Below the pieces are notes generated by a model. The model did no database searches, was not told where the DNA came from, and was given only the letters and a program-made list of their open reading frames with translations. The position numbers and the translations under genes were made by a program. Positions 54,139 through 61,669 of a stretch of DNA of 61,669 nt are shown piece after piece. The first letter of the stretch is position 1. The number at the start of each line of letters is the position of its first letter. The DNA is from a virus. Where the stretch lies: the IMG/VR virus record IMGVR_UViG_3300029985_000045, positions 1 through 61,669 of that record; one strand, 5' to 3'.

Positions 54139-54822
54139 ATGGCCGCAGTTCGCCCATTCTTCATTACAGGTGCTAACGCAAAGGTTGTCTTGAACGGCAA
54201 GACTATGGCCTTCTGTACTGATCTCTCTTACTCTGTATCTATTCTCACTCAAACACCCAAAATTCTTGGGATGTACGAAGGCTCGTCAGTCGAGCCTCTC
54301 GGTTACTCTGTGACTGGCTCCTTCACAGTAATTCGCTACGCTAAAGATGCTCACTCGAACATTGGTGCAGTAGCTCCTGGCTTGATCACTCCTAACGATG
54401 CTGGTAACGGTATTGGTAACTGGGGCGCAGCTTGGGGCGGCGGACTTGGAAGCTTCCTCGCTGCTAACGGCGTAGGAAATGATGGTCGTCCAAACGAGAA
54501 CATGGACCCAAGCAAGCTTCAAAACGGTACTACTTTTGACATTCAAGTTTATCAGAAGATTCCAGCTCCTCAAAACAGCTCTTCAACTGATCAACAGCTC
54601 GGTAATGATGTCACTAATGTTCTTAATGCAATTACCGGCGATTCAACACAGACTGGAAACATCATTGGTGTGGCCAATCTTCGTTCTTGCAGAATCACTC
54701 AAGCTGACTTTAGTATAACTAAAAAAGGCGCAGCGATTCAGCGTTTTAACTTTGTTGCTCTGTACGCAGACGAAGATAGCTTCGTAGCTAACTTCTCAGG
54801 TACTGGTCAACAAAATACTTGA
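54139..54822 (+). CDS. Tail tube-like protein, copy 2
   Basis: 227 residues. Starts FFITGANAKVVLNGKTMAF and continues with SVTGSFTVIRYA, clearly homologous to copy 1 but with a Gly/Asn-rich insertion at about 90-125. Could form a specialised ring (tube end or baseplate junction). AAGGAGCAG precedes the ATG. Confidence 0.72.
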   Translation: MAAVRPFFITGANAKVVLNGKTMAFCTDLSYSVSILTQTPKILGMYEGSSVEPLGYSVTGSFTVIRYAKDAHSNIGAVAPGLITPNDAGNGIGNWGAAWGGGLGSFLAANGVGNDGRPNENMDPSKLQNGTTFDIQVYQKIPAPQNSSSTDQQLGNDVTNVLNAITGDSTQTGNIIGVANLRSCRITQADFSITKKGAAIQRFNFVALYADEDSFVANFSGTGQQNT

Positions 54823-54829
54823 GGTTTAG

Positions 54830-55456
54830 ATGTCAGGTTTTAATAACCAACCAGGCTTAGTACAAGGACTCGCAGATAATCTAGCACAGAATATCTCTGG
54901 GATCATTTCTACAAAGCAGACAGCTAAATACGCTTCAGGTGCTCGTACTGTTCTGAAGATCAACGGAAAGCCATGCGGTTTCGCATTCGGCGTATCGTGG
55001 AGAATCAACACTACAGTATCTGAGATCATGACTATCGATGATTACATGCCGGCAGAACTAGTTCCTCAGCGTATCAGCGTCGAAGGTACTATCAGTGCTT
55101 TGCATATTCCTGGACAAGGAGTTGGTGTACAGCTCTGGCAACCAGACGCTCTTAACTTCCTGTTCCAACAGTATATCACTATTGAAGTGCGTGACTCTGC
55201 AACAGATCAACTCTTATTCTTCACTGCACGGGCTATGATCACTAGCAGAGCAGAAGAACTTCGTGTTGACTCACTTGCCAATGTTACACTCAGTTTTAAA
55301 GCAATCGGCTTCCAAGACGAGCGCGTTCCTCAGCAAGCTGACGACGTTAATGGAGCTCAGCAAACGACTAGTGCGTTTGTTCTGCCTAACGTTCCTTCAC
55401 GCCTTGACGAGATCCCGTTTAATCCGACTTCTGGTGTTCCTACCCTTACTGCATAA
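54830..55456 (+). CDS. Tail tube-like protein, copy 3 (divergent)
   Basis: 208 residues. An extra 35-residue N-terminus, then ARTVLKINGKPCGFAFGVSW and ISVEGTISALHI align with the first two copies. Gln/Pro-rich C-terminus. Probably another tube-related or baseplate-hub ring. Confidence 0.65.
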   Translation: MSGFNNQPGLVQGLADNLAQNISGIISTKQTAKYASGARTVLKINGKPCGFAFGVSWRINTTVSEIMTIDDYMPAELVPQRISVEGTISALHIPGQGVGVQLWQPDALNFLFQQYITIEVRDSATDQLLFFTARAMITSRAEELRVDSLANVTLSFKAIGFQDERVPQQADDVNGAQQTTSAFVLPNVPSRLDEIPFNPTSGVPTLTA

Positions 55457-55473
55457 ACTTGCAGTTCTTAAGG

Positions 55474-55479
55474 TATAAT
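55474..55479 (+). promoter_or_regulatory. -10 box before the tail-chaperone genes
   Basis: TATAAT 25 bases before the ATG at 55505, with TAGGAG as ribosome site. Confidence 0.5.
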
Positions 55480-55504
55480 GACTTCTATACGCTATAGGAG
55501 CATT

Positions 55505-55903
55505 ATGGACTTACCAAGTAAAGAAAAGACTTTTTCATTCGACCATACCGGTCTCGATACTGGTAAAGAATACAAAGGGCAGTTTACTGTCTTGTGTCTT
55601 CTTAACGTAGGCCAGAAGCACCAGCTCTCTCTTGAGAAGACGCGGCTTCTTGGAAACTATGCAACGCCAACTGATGACCTGGCTGGATTCGCAGTTATCC
55701 TGGCTAATCTTCGTGCTAAGATTGTTGATGCCCCCGAGTGGTGGAAGCAGTCACAAGGTGGCGCTACAATTGACGACGAAGACGCTCTTGTAACCTTATA
55801 TCGTAAGCTAGAAGAAGCGGAGCTACAATGGAAAGCCGATTTAAAAAAGAAGACGGAAGCGATCCCGGAACAACCGAAGAATCCAACGTCCTCGAATCCA
55901 TAA
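55505..55903 (+). CDS. Tail assembly chaperone (gpG-like)
   Basis: 132 residues from the ATG at 55505. Position immediately before the tape measure gene, the overlap with the next frame, and a slippery heptamer near its end identify the G half of a G/G-T pair. Beta-like N-terminus, helical C-terminal half, Pro/Ser end. In lambda-like systems the G and G-T proteins coat the tape measure during tail assembly. Confidence 0.78.
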   Translation: MDLPSKEKTFSFDHTGLDTGKEYKGQFTVLCLLNVGQKHQLSLEKTRLLGNYATPTDDLAGFAVILANLRAKIVDAPEWWKQSQGGATIDDEDALVTLYRKLEEAELQWKADLKKKTEAIPEQPKNPTSSNP

Positions 55904-56340
55904 GAAAAATAGCTCAGTTTAATGCTAGATCACCACTAGATACAGAGGAGCAGTTATTACTGTTCCTTCAGTCGTGGTGGTCTAAGCTCTATAATCGTCC
56001 CCTCAAAGATCCCGTACTACTCTCATACACACTAGAAGAGCTCATTTATGAGTTCTATGACCGCATTGAGCGAGATAAAGCTGAACAAGAGCGTCTTGAG
56101 CAAGATGATGTTAAAATAGAAGTTGAGAAAGAGAAAGCTGATATGGATTGGGCAGAGCGGATGGAGCGTGAAGAACGCGAAGCCGAAATGCGCGAACAGG
56201 CAGCTAAGGCTAATCAGCCTACTCCAGATCCAACAAAAGATCCTGCCAACATCAAGTGGATGGAAGAGCAGATGGCCCAAGCGAAAGCTCAGTTTGGTCA
56301 GTCTTTTGGAGAAGACATAGACGAAACGTTTGAGGATTAG
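55828..56340 (+). CDS. Tail assembly chaperone T half (G-T fusion by -1 frameshift)
   Basis: The frame is open from 55828 and is in -1 phase to the G gene. Slippage at 55840-55846 would join ~114 G residues to KEDGSDPG... giving about 278 residues. Helical, Glu/Lys-rich with a coiled coil (about 85-130). It may also start independently at the ATG at 55828, but that ATG has no good ribosome site. Confidence 0.75.
   Translation: MESRFKKEDGSDPGTTEESNVLESIRKIAQFNARSPLDTEEQLLLFLQSWWSKLYNRPLKDPVLLSYTLEELIYEFYDRIERDKAEQERLEQDDVKIEVEKEKADMDWAERMEREEREAEMREQAAKANQPTPDPTKDPANIKWMEEQMAQAKAQFGQSFGEDIDETFED
55840..55846 (+). promoter_or_regulatory. -1 frameshift slippery site T TTA AAA
   Basis: In the G frame the codons are GAT TTA AAA AAG. 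Moving back one base places the ribosome in the downstream frame, which continues to the tape measure gene. The following A run and purines would favour slippage. Confidence 0.75.
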
Positions 56341-56342
56341 AG

Positions 56343-59288
56343 ATGGCGGACAACAAGACACCAGGCAATAAGCCGATGAATAGTTTCGGCTTGTCCGATA
56401 TCGAAAAGATCGGACAGACCGCCTATTTCACTCCAAAGTCAGAACAGCATGAGAGAATGCGCGCAGCAACTGCTCAAGAGCAGTTGAACTTATTGCAAGA
56501 TATTCCTGAAGATGTTATCGCTGGCTCAGGAGCAATGTCTCGCATCGCCAAGACTGCTCCGAATACTCTTCGCTCTGCAGAGACTCGCATTGAGTCATCT
56601 GTCGGAAGTCGTCTTGATCGCGCTAACTTACAAGTTGTAAATGCTATTGGTCGTCGCTATGCTGAGTCTACAATTAACGGGCAAGCAAAACGTATGGCCG
56701 AAGACAGAGATGTTCAATCACGCTCTCTAGGGATGATGGGTTCTTCTTATGAAGACCTTAATCAACGCAGAGATACTATCAATGGTCAGATTCAAGAATT
56801 AGGTAACCAGAGTGCTTACGCTGCTCGCGGATTATTCGGCGAACAAGGTAAACGTGGAAACCAGTCTAGAATCATCAGTCAGAATGCTCAGACCGCGTTC
56901 AGTAAGACACAAGAGATCGCAGCGATCGATGTTGCACAACGTGCAATGCGTCAGTCTGGCAATGATCCTCTGTCTAAATACGAGAATTTAACTGCCACAG
57001 GAAAAGCTGCACAAGACATGATGAGTGCTAAGGCGCTCGGCAGTGAAATTGCTTCTGGTGGAGTCAATGTAAGTCGTGATGGTAGACAAGAGAAGGTTGC
57101 TAACAAAGATATTGGTTCTGCTCTTGGAGCTGAAGCCGAAAAGCTTTCTAAGATCTTCGAACAGATGGCTAAGACTGGCCAAGACAATATTGAAGCACTC
57201 TCTTCACTTCGTAAGCAAGCTGAAGAGTCTGCTCAGAACTTTGAGAAGCTGAAACAAGCACAAGGTGCTGGCGGCGGCAATAACTACGGACAGTACGCTC
57301 AGTATGCGCAAGCAGCTGGTGGTATGTTCAATGCTGCAGGCTCTGCTATTCAACAGATTGGCGTTAATCAACGCTTAGGTCAAGTTGGAAACGTTCAAGG
57401 CTTCTCTAACATTGAAAATAACAAGTACGATATGTACAAGTCTGGTCGTGGCGGAGATGTAATGTCTCAGATGCTGCTTGGCCAGTACGGTAAAGCCGAA
57501 CAGTTCGGTAGCGAACTTCATACAGCGACTAACGTAGCTAACACTGCTTTCCTTGCAGGATCTGCTGCAACAGGTGTTGCTGGTGGATTCCAGATGGCAG
57601 AAGCCGGAGCACAGAAAGCTAACCCATTAGCTTATGCTTCGGGCGCATCAACTTCAAATACTCAAGCTATGCTTGGTGGAGCACAAAACGTCGTTCAAGG
57701 CGTTGCAGGTGTTGCTACTACTGGCATGGATATGTACCGTGGCGTCTCTGCTGGACAAGCTCAGATCCAAGGAACACAAGCTCAGATGGAAGCTCGTCGT
57801 GCAGTACTTAAAGTACAAGCCGAACAGCTTCAAGGGTTCCGTGACTTCGGTGTAGGCATGGGCGTTGCGGCTCAAGGCATGGGCGGACGCGGTGAAGCAT
57901 TCCTTCAGAACAGCATGTCCGATAAGAGCATGCAGAACATGGTCGGTGCCCGTATGTCTCCTGAGCAAATGGCTCAGATGTCTGCGTCTGGCGTTTCATC
58001 TATGGGAAGTCAATTCCAGACTTCACAAGTATTTGCAGCTCGTAATCTAGAACGCTCTGGTAACGGATCGATGGCTGAGAACATGCAGCGGATGGCTTCT
58101 TTGGCTGGTGCAGGATCTAACAATCCGCAAGCTGGATTATCCTCTGTTCTCGAATCGGCATTCAGCAAGAGCTTAGATTCTTCTAAAGCATTAACCATGG
58201 TTGCAGAAAACACTGGTGCATTGGTTGCCAGCGGTTCTGCTAGAGCTATGGGTATTGACACAACTGGTGCAGCTGCTGCTATATCAACTGCCGGCATAAA
58301 CAAGAGCGATCCTAACCAGGAATACGCTGTCAACCGCTCTATGCAAGTTCAAGATGTAGTTAACAGAAATGGTACTGACCAAGGTGTTAACTTTGCTGCT
58401 ATGGCAGCTACAGCCCGTATCAACAAGATGACTGGTTTATCAGGAACTCAATCGATCATTGCTCAGGGCTTCTCTGATACTGACCTTCGTGGTATGCGCG
58501 ACGAGACTGATAAGTCAAAAGTTGCTGAAGGTCTTCGCATGCGCGGTATCAATGTTAAAGGTGGAGACGATGCGGCTCGCTTAGTTTCTCAGTTGAGTAC
58601 AGCTCGTGTTATGACTAACTTGACTCAAGGTGGAACTGGTATCGCTACTGGTGCTTCTCAATATGCTGATAAGTTCGCAAGAGAAGTTGCTAATGATCCT
58701 TCTACTGTTGAGCGCTTAATCGCTGCACAGAAGACTGGTAAATACGAGTCTAACTCACAGAAACAATTCCTTCAATCTTCAGCTGAAGCTGCTGGCTTAC
58801 AGAAGGTTGGATTGGATGAGTACTTACGTTCGGCTGCTGGTGTTGTAGGTAAGAGCGATACTAACTCCGTTGGTAAAGCTTCTGATGCAATGAAGGACGA
58901 AGGCGGATCTGGTACACTCAAGACCCTTGACGATCTTCGTACTTCAGGATTTAAGCAGTTGTCAGAGGCTGCATTGCAGGCTGCATTGCAAGCTACTAAG
59001 AGCTTAGGTGGAACTGCTGCTGCACTAAAGACTCTCGCTGAATTAAGTGGTAACTTTGAAAAGATGGGTGCATCTGGAGCAGAAGGCAAGTTCTCAACTG
59101 CTGCCGGTGACTCTGCTGCTACATTCGGAAGCGCTGCTACTAAGTTTGATGTTGCCGTTGACCGCTTTGCCGGGATCATGGAAAAAGCAGGTCTTGGAAA
59201 AGACTCTACTTCTGATCGCGCAAAGAAGACCATGGATAAAGTTACTAGTTCATCTAGTGGAATCTTAGATAAGAAAAAAGGCCGCTAA
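56343..59288 (+). CDS. Tape measure protein
   Basis: 981 residues, the longest gene in the window, Ala/Gln/Gly/Ser-rich and almost all helical, with no enzyme motif. Hydrophobic Ala/Gly stretches around 390-430 fit a tape measure. Directly follows the frameshifted chaperones, the canonical position. GAGGATTAGAG precedes the ATG. Length would correspond to a tail of roughly 140-150 nm at 1.5 angstrom per residue. Confidence 0.82.
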   Translation: MADNKTPGNKPMNSFGLSDIEKIGQTAYFTPKSEQHERMRAATAQEQLNLLQDIPEDVIAGSGAMSRIAKTAPNTLRSAETRIESSVGSRLDRANLQVVNAIGRRYAESTINGQAKRMAEDRDVQSRSLGMMGSSYEDLNQRRDTINGQIQELGNQSAYAARGLFGEQGKRGNQSRIISQNAQTAFSKTQEIAAIDVAQRAMRQSGNDPLSKYENLTATGKAAQDMMSAKALGSEIASGGVNVSRDGRQEKVANKDIGSALGAEAEKLSKIFEQMAKTGQDNIEALSSLRKQAEESAQNFEKLKQAQGAGGGNNYGQYAQYAQAAGGMFNAAGSAIQQIGVNQRLGQVGNVQGFSNIENNKYDMYKSGRGGDVMSQMLLGQYGKAEQFGSELHTATNVANTAFLAGSAATGVAGGFQMAEAGAQKANPLAYASGASTSNTQAMLGGAQNVVQGVAGVATTGMDMYRGVSAGQAQIQGTQAQMEARRAVLKVQAEQLQGFRDFGVGMGVAAQGMGGRGEAFLQNSMSDKSMQNMVGARMSPEQMAQMSASGVSSMGSQFQTSQVFAARNLERSGNGSMAENMQRMASLAGAGSNNPQAGLSSVLESAFSKSLDSSKALTMVAENTGALVASGSARAMGIDTTGAAAAISTAGINKSDPNQEYAVNRSMQVQDVVNRNGTDQGVNFAAMAATARINKMTGLSGTQSIIAQGFSDTDLRGMRDETDKSKVAEGLRMRGINVKGGDDAARLVSQLSTARVMTNLTQGGTGIATGASQYADKFAREVANDPSTVERLIAAQKTGKYESNSQKQFLQSSAEAAGLQKVGLDEYLRSAAGVVGKSDTNSVGKASDAMKDEGGSGTLKTLDDLRTSGFKQLSEAALQAALQATKSLGGTAAALKTLAELSGNFEKMGASGAEGKFSTAAGDSAATFGSAATKFDVAVDRFAGIMEKAGLGKDSTSDRAKKTMDKVTSSSSGILDKKKGR

Positions 59289-59310
59289 GTGGAGAAGGTA
59301 AAATAAGCTT

Positions 59311-61080
59311 ATGGCCAGCAATTATGCAATCAAGACACCACATGCCGCAGTTCTAGTTTGGAACTACATTGATCGTATCGGCACAGAAGGAATGACTAGT
59401 TCACCAGAGAGTTCTGGAGTCGATGACCTTACTGGTGTAGAGCCGACTATTATTAGTACACTCTCTTGCATTTCTATTTCCACTTCTAAATCTAAAGGCC
59501 AACCAGAGGGATCGTTTCAGATTGTTCTTGCGCCTACTAAAGACTGGGTGAGTACGCTCACTGCAGGAAGCTGGCTTGCCATCCTCATGTCTAATGATCC
59601 TATTACACAGGACGATTTGAAATCGGCAAATAAGAGCCAGGTAAAAATGATCGGCAAGATTGAGTCGGTCCGCACTGAAGTAACCGTCGGAGATGATGGG
59701 GCGCGTCAAACACGTTTCTATGTCGCCGGTGTTGACTGGTGCCATATCTTTAATAATATCCTTTACGTCGACAACTTGATTGCTTCTTCTGATGACCCTA
59801 AGTCTCAGGGTAATGCTATTGCTGTCGCACTCCGTAACCTGTTGTTCGGAAATGACGGAACACCAAAGAGCTTTAACGTGGATGAAAATCTCACAGCTCT
59901 AATCGGCCTGTTCGGCAAGTCAGCTGGCGGGTTAATGAAGGCAGGAGTCGATATCAATCGTCTGGCTGCCTCTTTATATAGTTTTAATATGCCTAAGGAG
60001 ATGGTCCAGTACTTTAACTTCGTTGATTCAGATGGTGACCCATCTGACAGCGTTAAGATTAACGACAACCTCACTCTGACTAGTGGTAAGCTAATTGACA
60101 ACGATACTTATCTTCCGACTAATGAAGCTAAGGGATATATTGATCCTTTCACACTACAAGGACAACATACTTTCTGGCAAGTGTTAATGGACAATAGCAA
60201 TCCAGTTTTAAACGAGATGTATCCTGAGATGGCATGGGTTGGCGGAGATGATCCGAGTAATAACTCGCTTCAGCTCACTATCTACAATCGGATTAAGCCA
60301 TTTTCTTTCCGAGGTTTTGACTCAGAGGGCGGAGCGGGCGATGGTCCACTCAGCTACTTCCAGTATGTCAAGTTACACGACATTGATCCTGTTACAGTAA
60401 TGAGTATTAACGCAGGAACAAACTGGCGCGATAAATTTAACTTCATTGAGGTTAAACCTAACTTCCAAGATTTTAACGTTATCGCTAACTGGTACAAGCA
60501 GAAGAGCCAAGCTTTCGACGCACAAGCATTTGAGCGAGAAGGTTTCCGCCCTCTGATCCTTGAGACTAAGCAATTCCCGTCAGCTACTAATAAAGCAGGC
60601 GGAAACACTACAGATATCAACGTGGATTGGGACCAGCTTCAAAAGTGGGTTCTTCTTCTTCGTGAATGGTACTTCAATACTCACCGCATGCTGAATGGCA
60701 CCATGGTGATGTATGGAACCACTGACTATATTGCTGTAGGCGATAACATTCGTGTTCCAACTGAGTTATTAAGTGTTACACCCAACCTCACTGTTGACAT
60801 CGCTGACGATGCCAGCAATGATGACTGGTATGTTCTTGCTCAGGTTGAGAGCGTTTCCCACAACTTCACAGTTGGCGGAGATGGCGCTCGCTCTTACACT
60901 ACTACTATTCAATTCGTTCGTGGAATTATCGTCGACGGCGATAACGTTGCTCTTGGCGACGGACCACTCGATAAGCTTGCTGATGGTGTAACTCAGGGCC
61001 ATCGTGAAACAAACACGCAGAACGTTATTAGTTCATCGGACTCTTCGGATCCAGATGGAACTAAGCTGGCAGGCACATAA
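59311..61080 (+). CDS. Baseplate/tail hub structural protein
   Basis: 589 residues. Beta-rich with segments SFQIVLAPTKDWVSTL and MIGKIESVRTEV near the N-terminus, like gpD/gp27-type hub proteins, and VQFVRGIIVDGD near the end. Position after the tape measure and before an OB-fold spike-like gene supports a hub role. Overlaps the next start as TAATG. Confidence 0.65.
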   Translation: MASNYAIKTPHAAVLVWNYIDRIGTEGMTSSPESSGVDDLTGVEPTIISTLSCISISTSKSKGQPEGSFQIVLAPTKDWVSTLTAGSWLAILMSNDPITQDDLKSANKSQVKMIGKIESVRTEVTVGDDGARQTRFYVAGVDWCHIFNNILYVDNLIASSDDPKSQGNAIAVALRNLLFGNDGTPKSFNVDENLTALIGLFGKSAGGLMKAGVDINRLAASLYSFNMPKEMVQYFNFVDSDGDPSDSVKINDNLTLTSGKLIDNDTYLPTNEAKGYIDPFTLQGQHTFWQVLMDNSNPVLNEMYPEMAWVGGDDPSNNSLQLTIYNRIKPFSFRGFDSEGGAGDGPLSYFQYVKLHDIDPVTVMSINAGTNWRDKFNFIEVKPNFQDFNVIANWYKQKSQAFDAQAFEREGFRPLILETKQFPSATNKAGGNTTDINVDWDQLQKWVLLLREWYFNTHRMLNGTMVMYGTTDYIAVGDNIRVPTELLSVTPNLTVDIADDASNDDWYVLAQVESVSHNFTVGGDGARSYTTTIQFVRGIIVDGDNVALGDGPLDKLADGVTQGHRETNTQNVISSSDSSDPDGTKLAGT

Positions 61081-61669
61081 TGGATTCATTTGGAATTGTT
61101 AAGGATAGTAGTATTTGGCAGAACTCTAGTGACTTCTCTGCATTCAGCAGAAAAGACAATTCTATTCGTATCGGGATCATCAAGAAGGTGTATCGCGATG
61201 GGAATACAGGCGATCTGCGCTATCTAGCTGAGCTTCGCGATGCTAACGATGGTATTGAACTCAACTGTCGCCTAATGCGTAAATTTGGTGGCGTCTTCAA
61301 CTACGAAGATACCGTCATGCATGGCTACAAGTTCGATGACAAACCAGATCCTACTTCTAACTTCGCAGCTAAGGCTGGTGACGTCGTTCTTATTGCCCTA
61401 TTAAATGGACAAGCACGAGACGGCATCATCCTAGGATGCCTCACACATCCAGCACGCACGTCAGTCATAGACATTGACAATGGACCACAATTCGCATCTG
61501 AATTCAATGGGATTGAAACCCTGATCAATCAGGATGGTGAGTATACAGTTACGTTCAAGGGTATTCCTACGAACATCGATATGCTCGACAACGCTCCTGC
61601 ATCTGCTCTTCCTGCTCCGACCTACGATACAACAGTGGGCACATCATTCTATAAGTTTGACAAGACAGG
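61080..61669 (+). CDS. Baseplate spike/gpV-gp5-like OB-fold protein, 3' end outside window
   Basis: First ~196 codons. GDVVLIALLNGQARDGIILG and CLTHPAR form the OB-fold pattern of phage baseplate spike proteins (T4 gp5 N-domain, P2 gpV). No lysozyme or triple-helix repeat is visible in the part present. Start overlaps the hub gene stop. Confidence 0.68.
   Translation, partial: MDSFGIVKDSSIWQNSSDFSAFSRKDNSIRIGIIKKVYRDGNTGDLRYLAELRDANDGIELNCRLMRKFGGVFNYEDTVMHGYKFDDKPDPTSNFAAKAGDVVLIALLNGQARDGIILGCLTHPARTSVIDIDNGPQFASEFNGIETLINQDGEYTVTFKGIPTNIDMLDNAPASALPAPTYDTTVGTSFYKFDKT

Overview
The window is a stretch of a large tailed double-stranded DNA bacteriophage with a contractile tail (myovirus), very probably a jumbo-type phage. 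The right end carries a complete tail module in the standard order: head-tail junction genes, sheath, tube-like proteins, a G/G-T frameshifted chaperone pair, tape measure and the first baseplate genes. The rest is densely packed, mostly minus-strand genes, many under 100 codons and overlapping by ATGA or TAATG. Host identity cannot be read from the sequence. Many lipobox and signal-peptide proteins and classical Shine-Dalgarno sites suggest a Gram-negative bacterium.

Layout. 1-5.9 kb: truncated homing endonuclease, a MoxR AAA ATPase/VWA metallopeptidase-like pair, small unknowns, and a ClpP-like protease on the plus strand. 6-17 kb: small unknown genes, a second AAA ATPase, an initiator-like tRNA-Met, a DEDDh exonuclease, an ATP-dependent DNA ligase, a CoaD-like adenylyltransferase, a membrane-anchored ClpP-like protein and a subtilisin-like lipoprotein. 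17-25 kb: a third ClpP homologue, a protein with a FlgM-like segment, ThyX, a B12-dependent ribonucleotide reductase and RNase HI. 25-41 kb: accessory zone of small genes, including secreted and lipoproteins, a metalloprotease, a collagen-like PA14 lipoprotein, four copies of one paralogous family (the fourth at 10.2 kb), an Ala-rich repeat protein, and a roughly 620-base non-coding block at 38.7-39.3 kb. 41.3-45.2 kb: a nest of tiny genes on both strands. 45.3-61.7 kb: head-tail and tail structural genes with three homing endonucleases inserted between them.

How the genes fit together. The nucleotide genes (class II reductase, ThyX) and DNA genes (ligase, exonuclease, RNase H) serve phage DNA synthesis. 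The protease and ATPase genes (three ClpP-like, subtilase, metalloprotease, MoxR/VWA, AAA) suggest extensive manipulation of host or virion proteins. The structural genes build the neck and contractile tail.

Most unusual observations: (1) a dispersed family of about 25-30 tiny proteins sharing an LLxxLxI-type helix, concentrated at 41.3-44.7 kb; (2) leaderless genes whose TATAAT box lies exactly 6 bases before the ATG; (3) a 17-bp intergenic element in five copies, some flanked by different but self-complementary arms; (4) a CTGA-N3-TA motif upstream of many minus-strand genes; (5) a tRNA-Met with the C1xA72 initiator mismatch, followed eight bases later by a tiny gene; (6) a FlgM-like anti-sigma signature in a phage protein. 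Products were assigned by reading motifs by eye; no database search was run.
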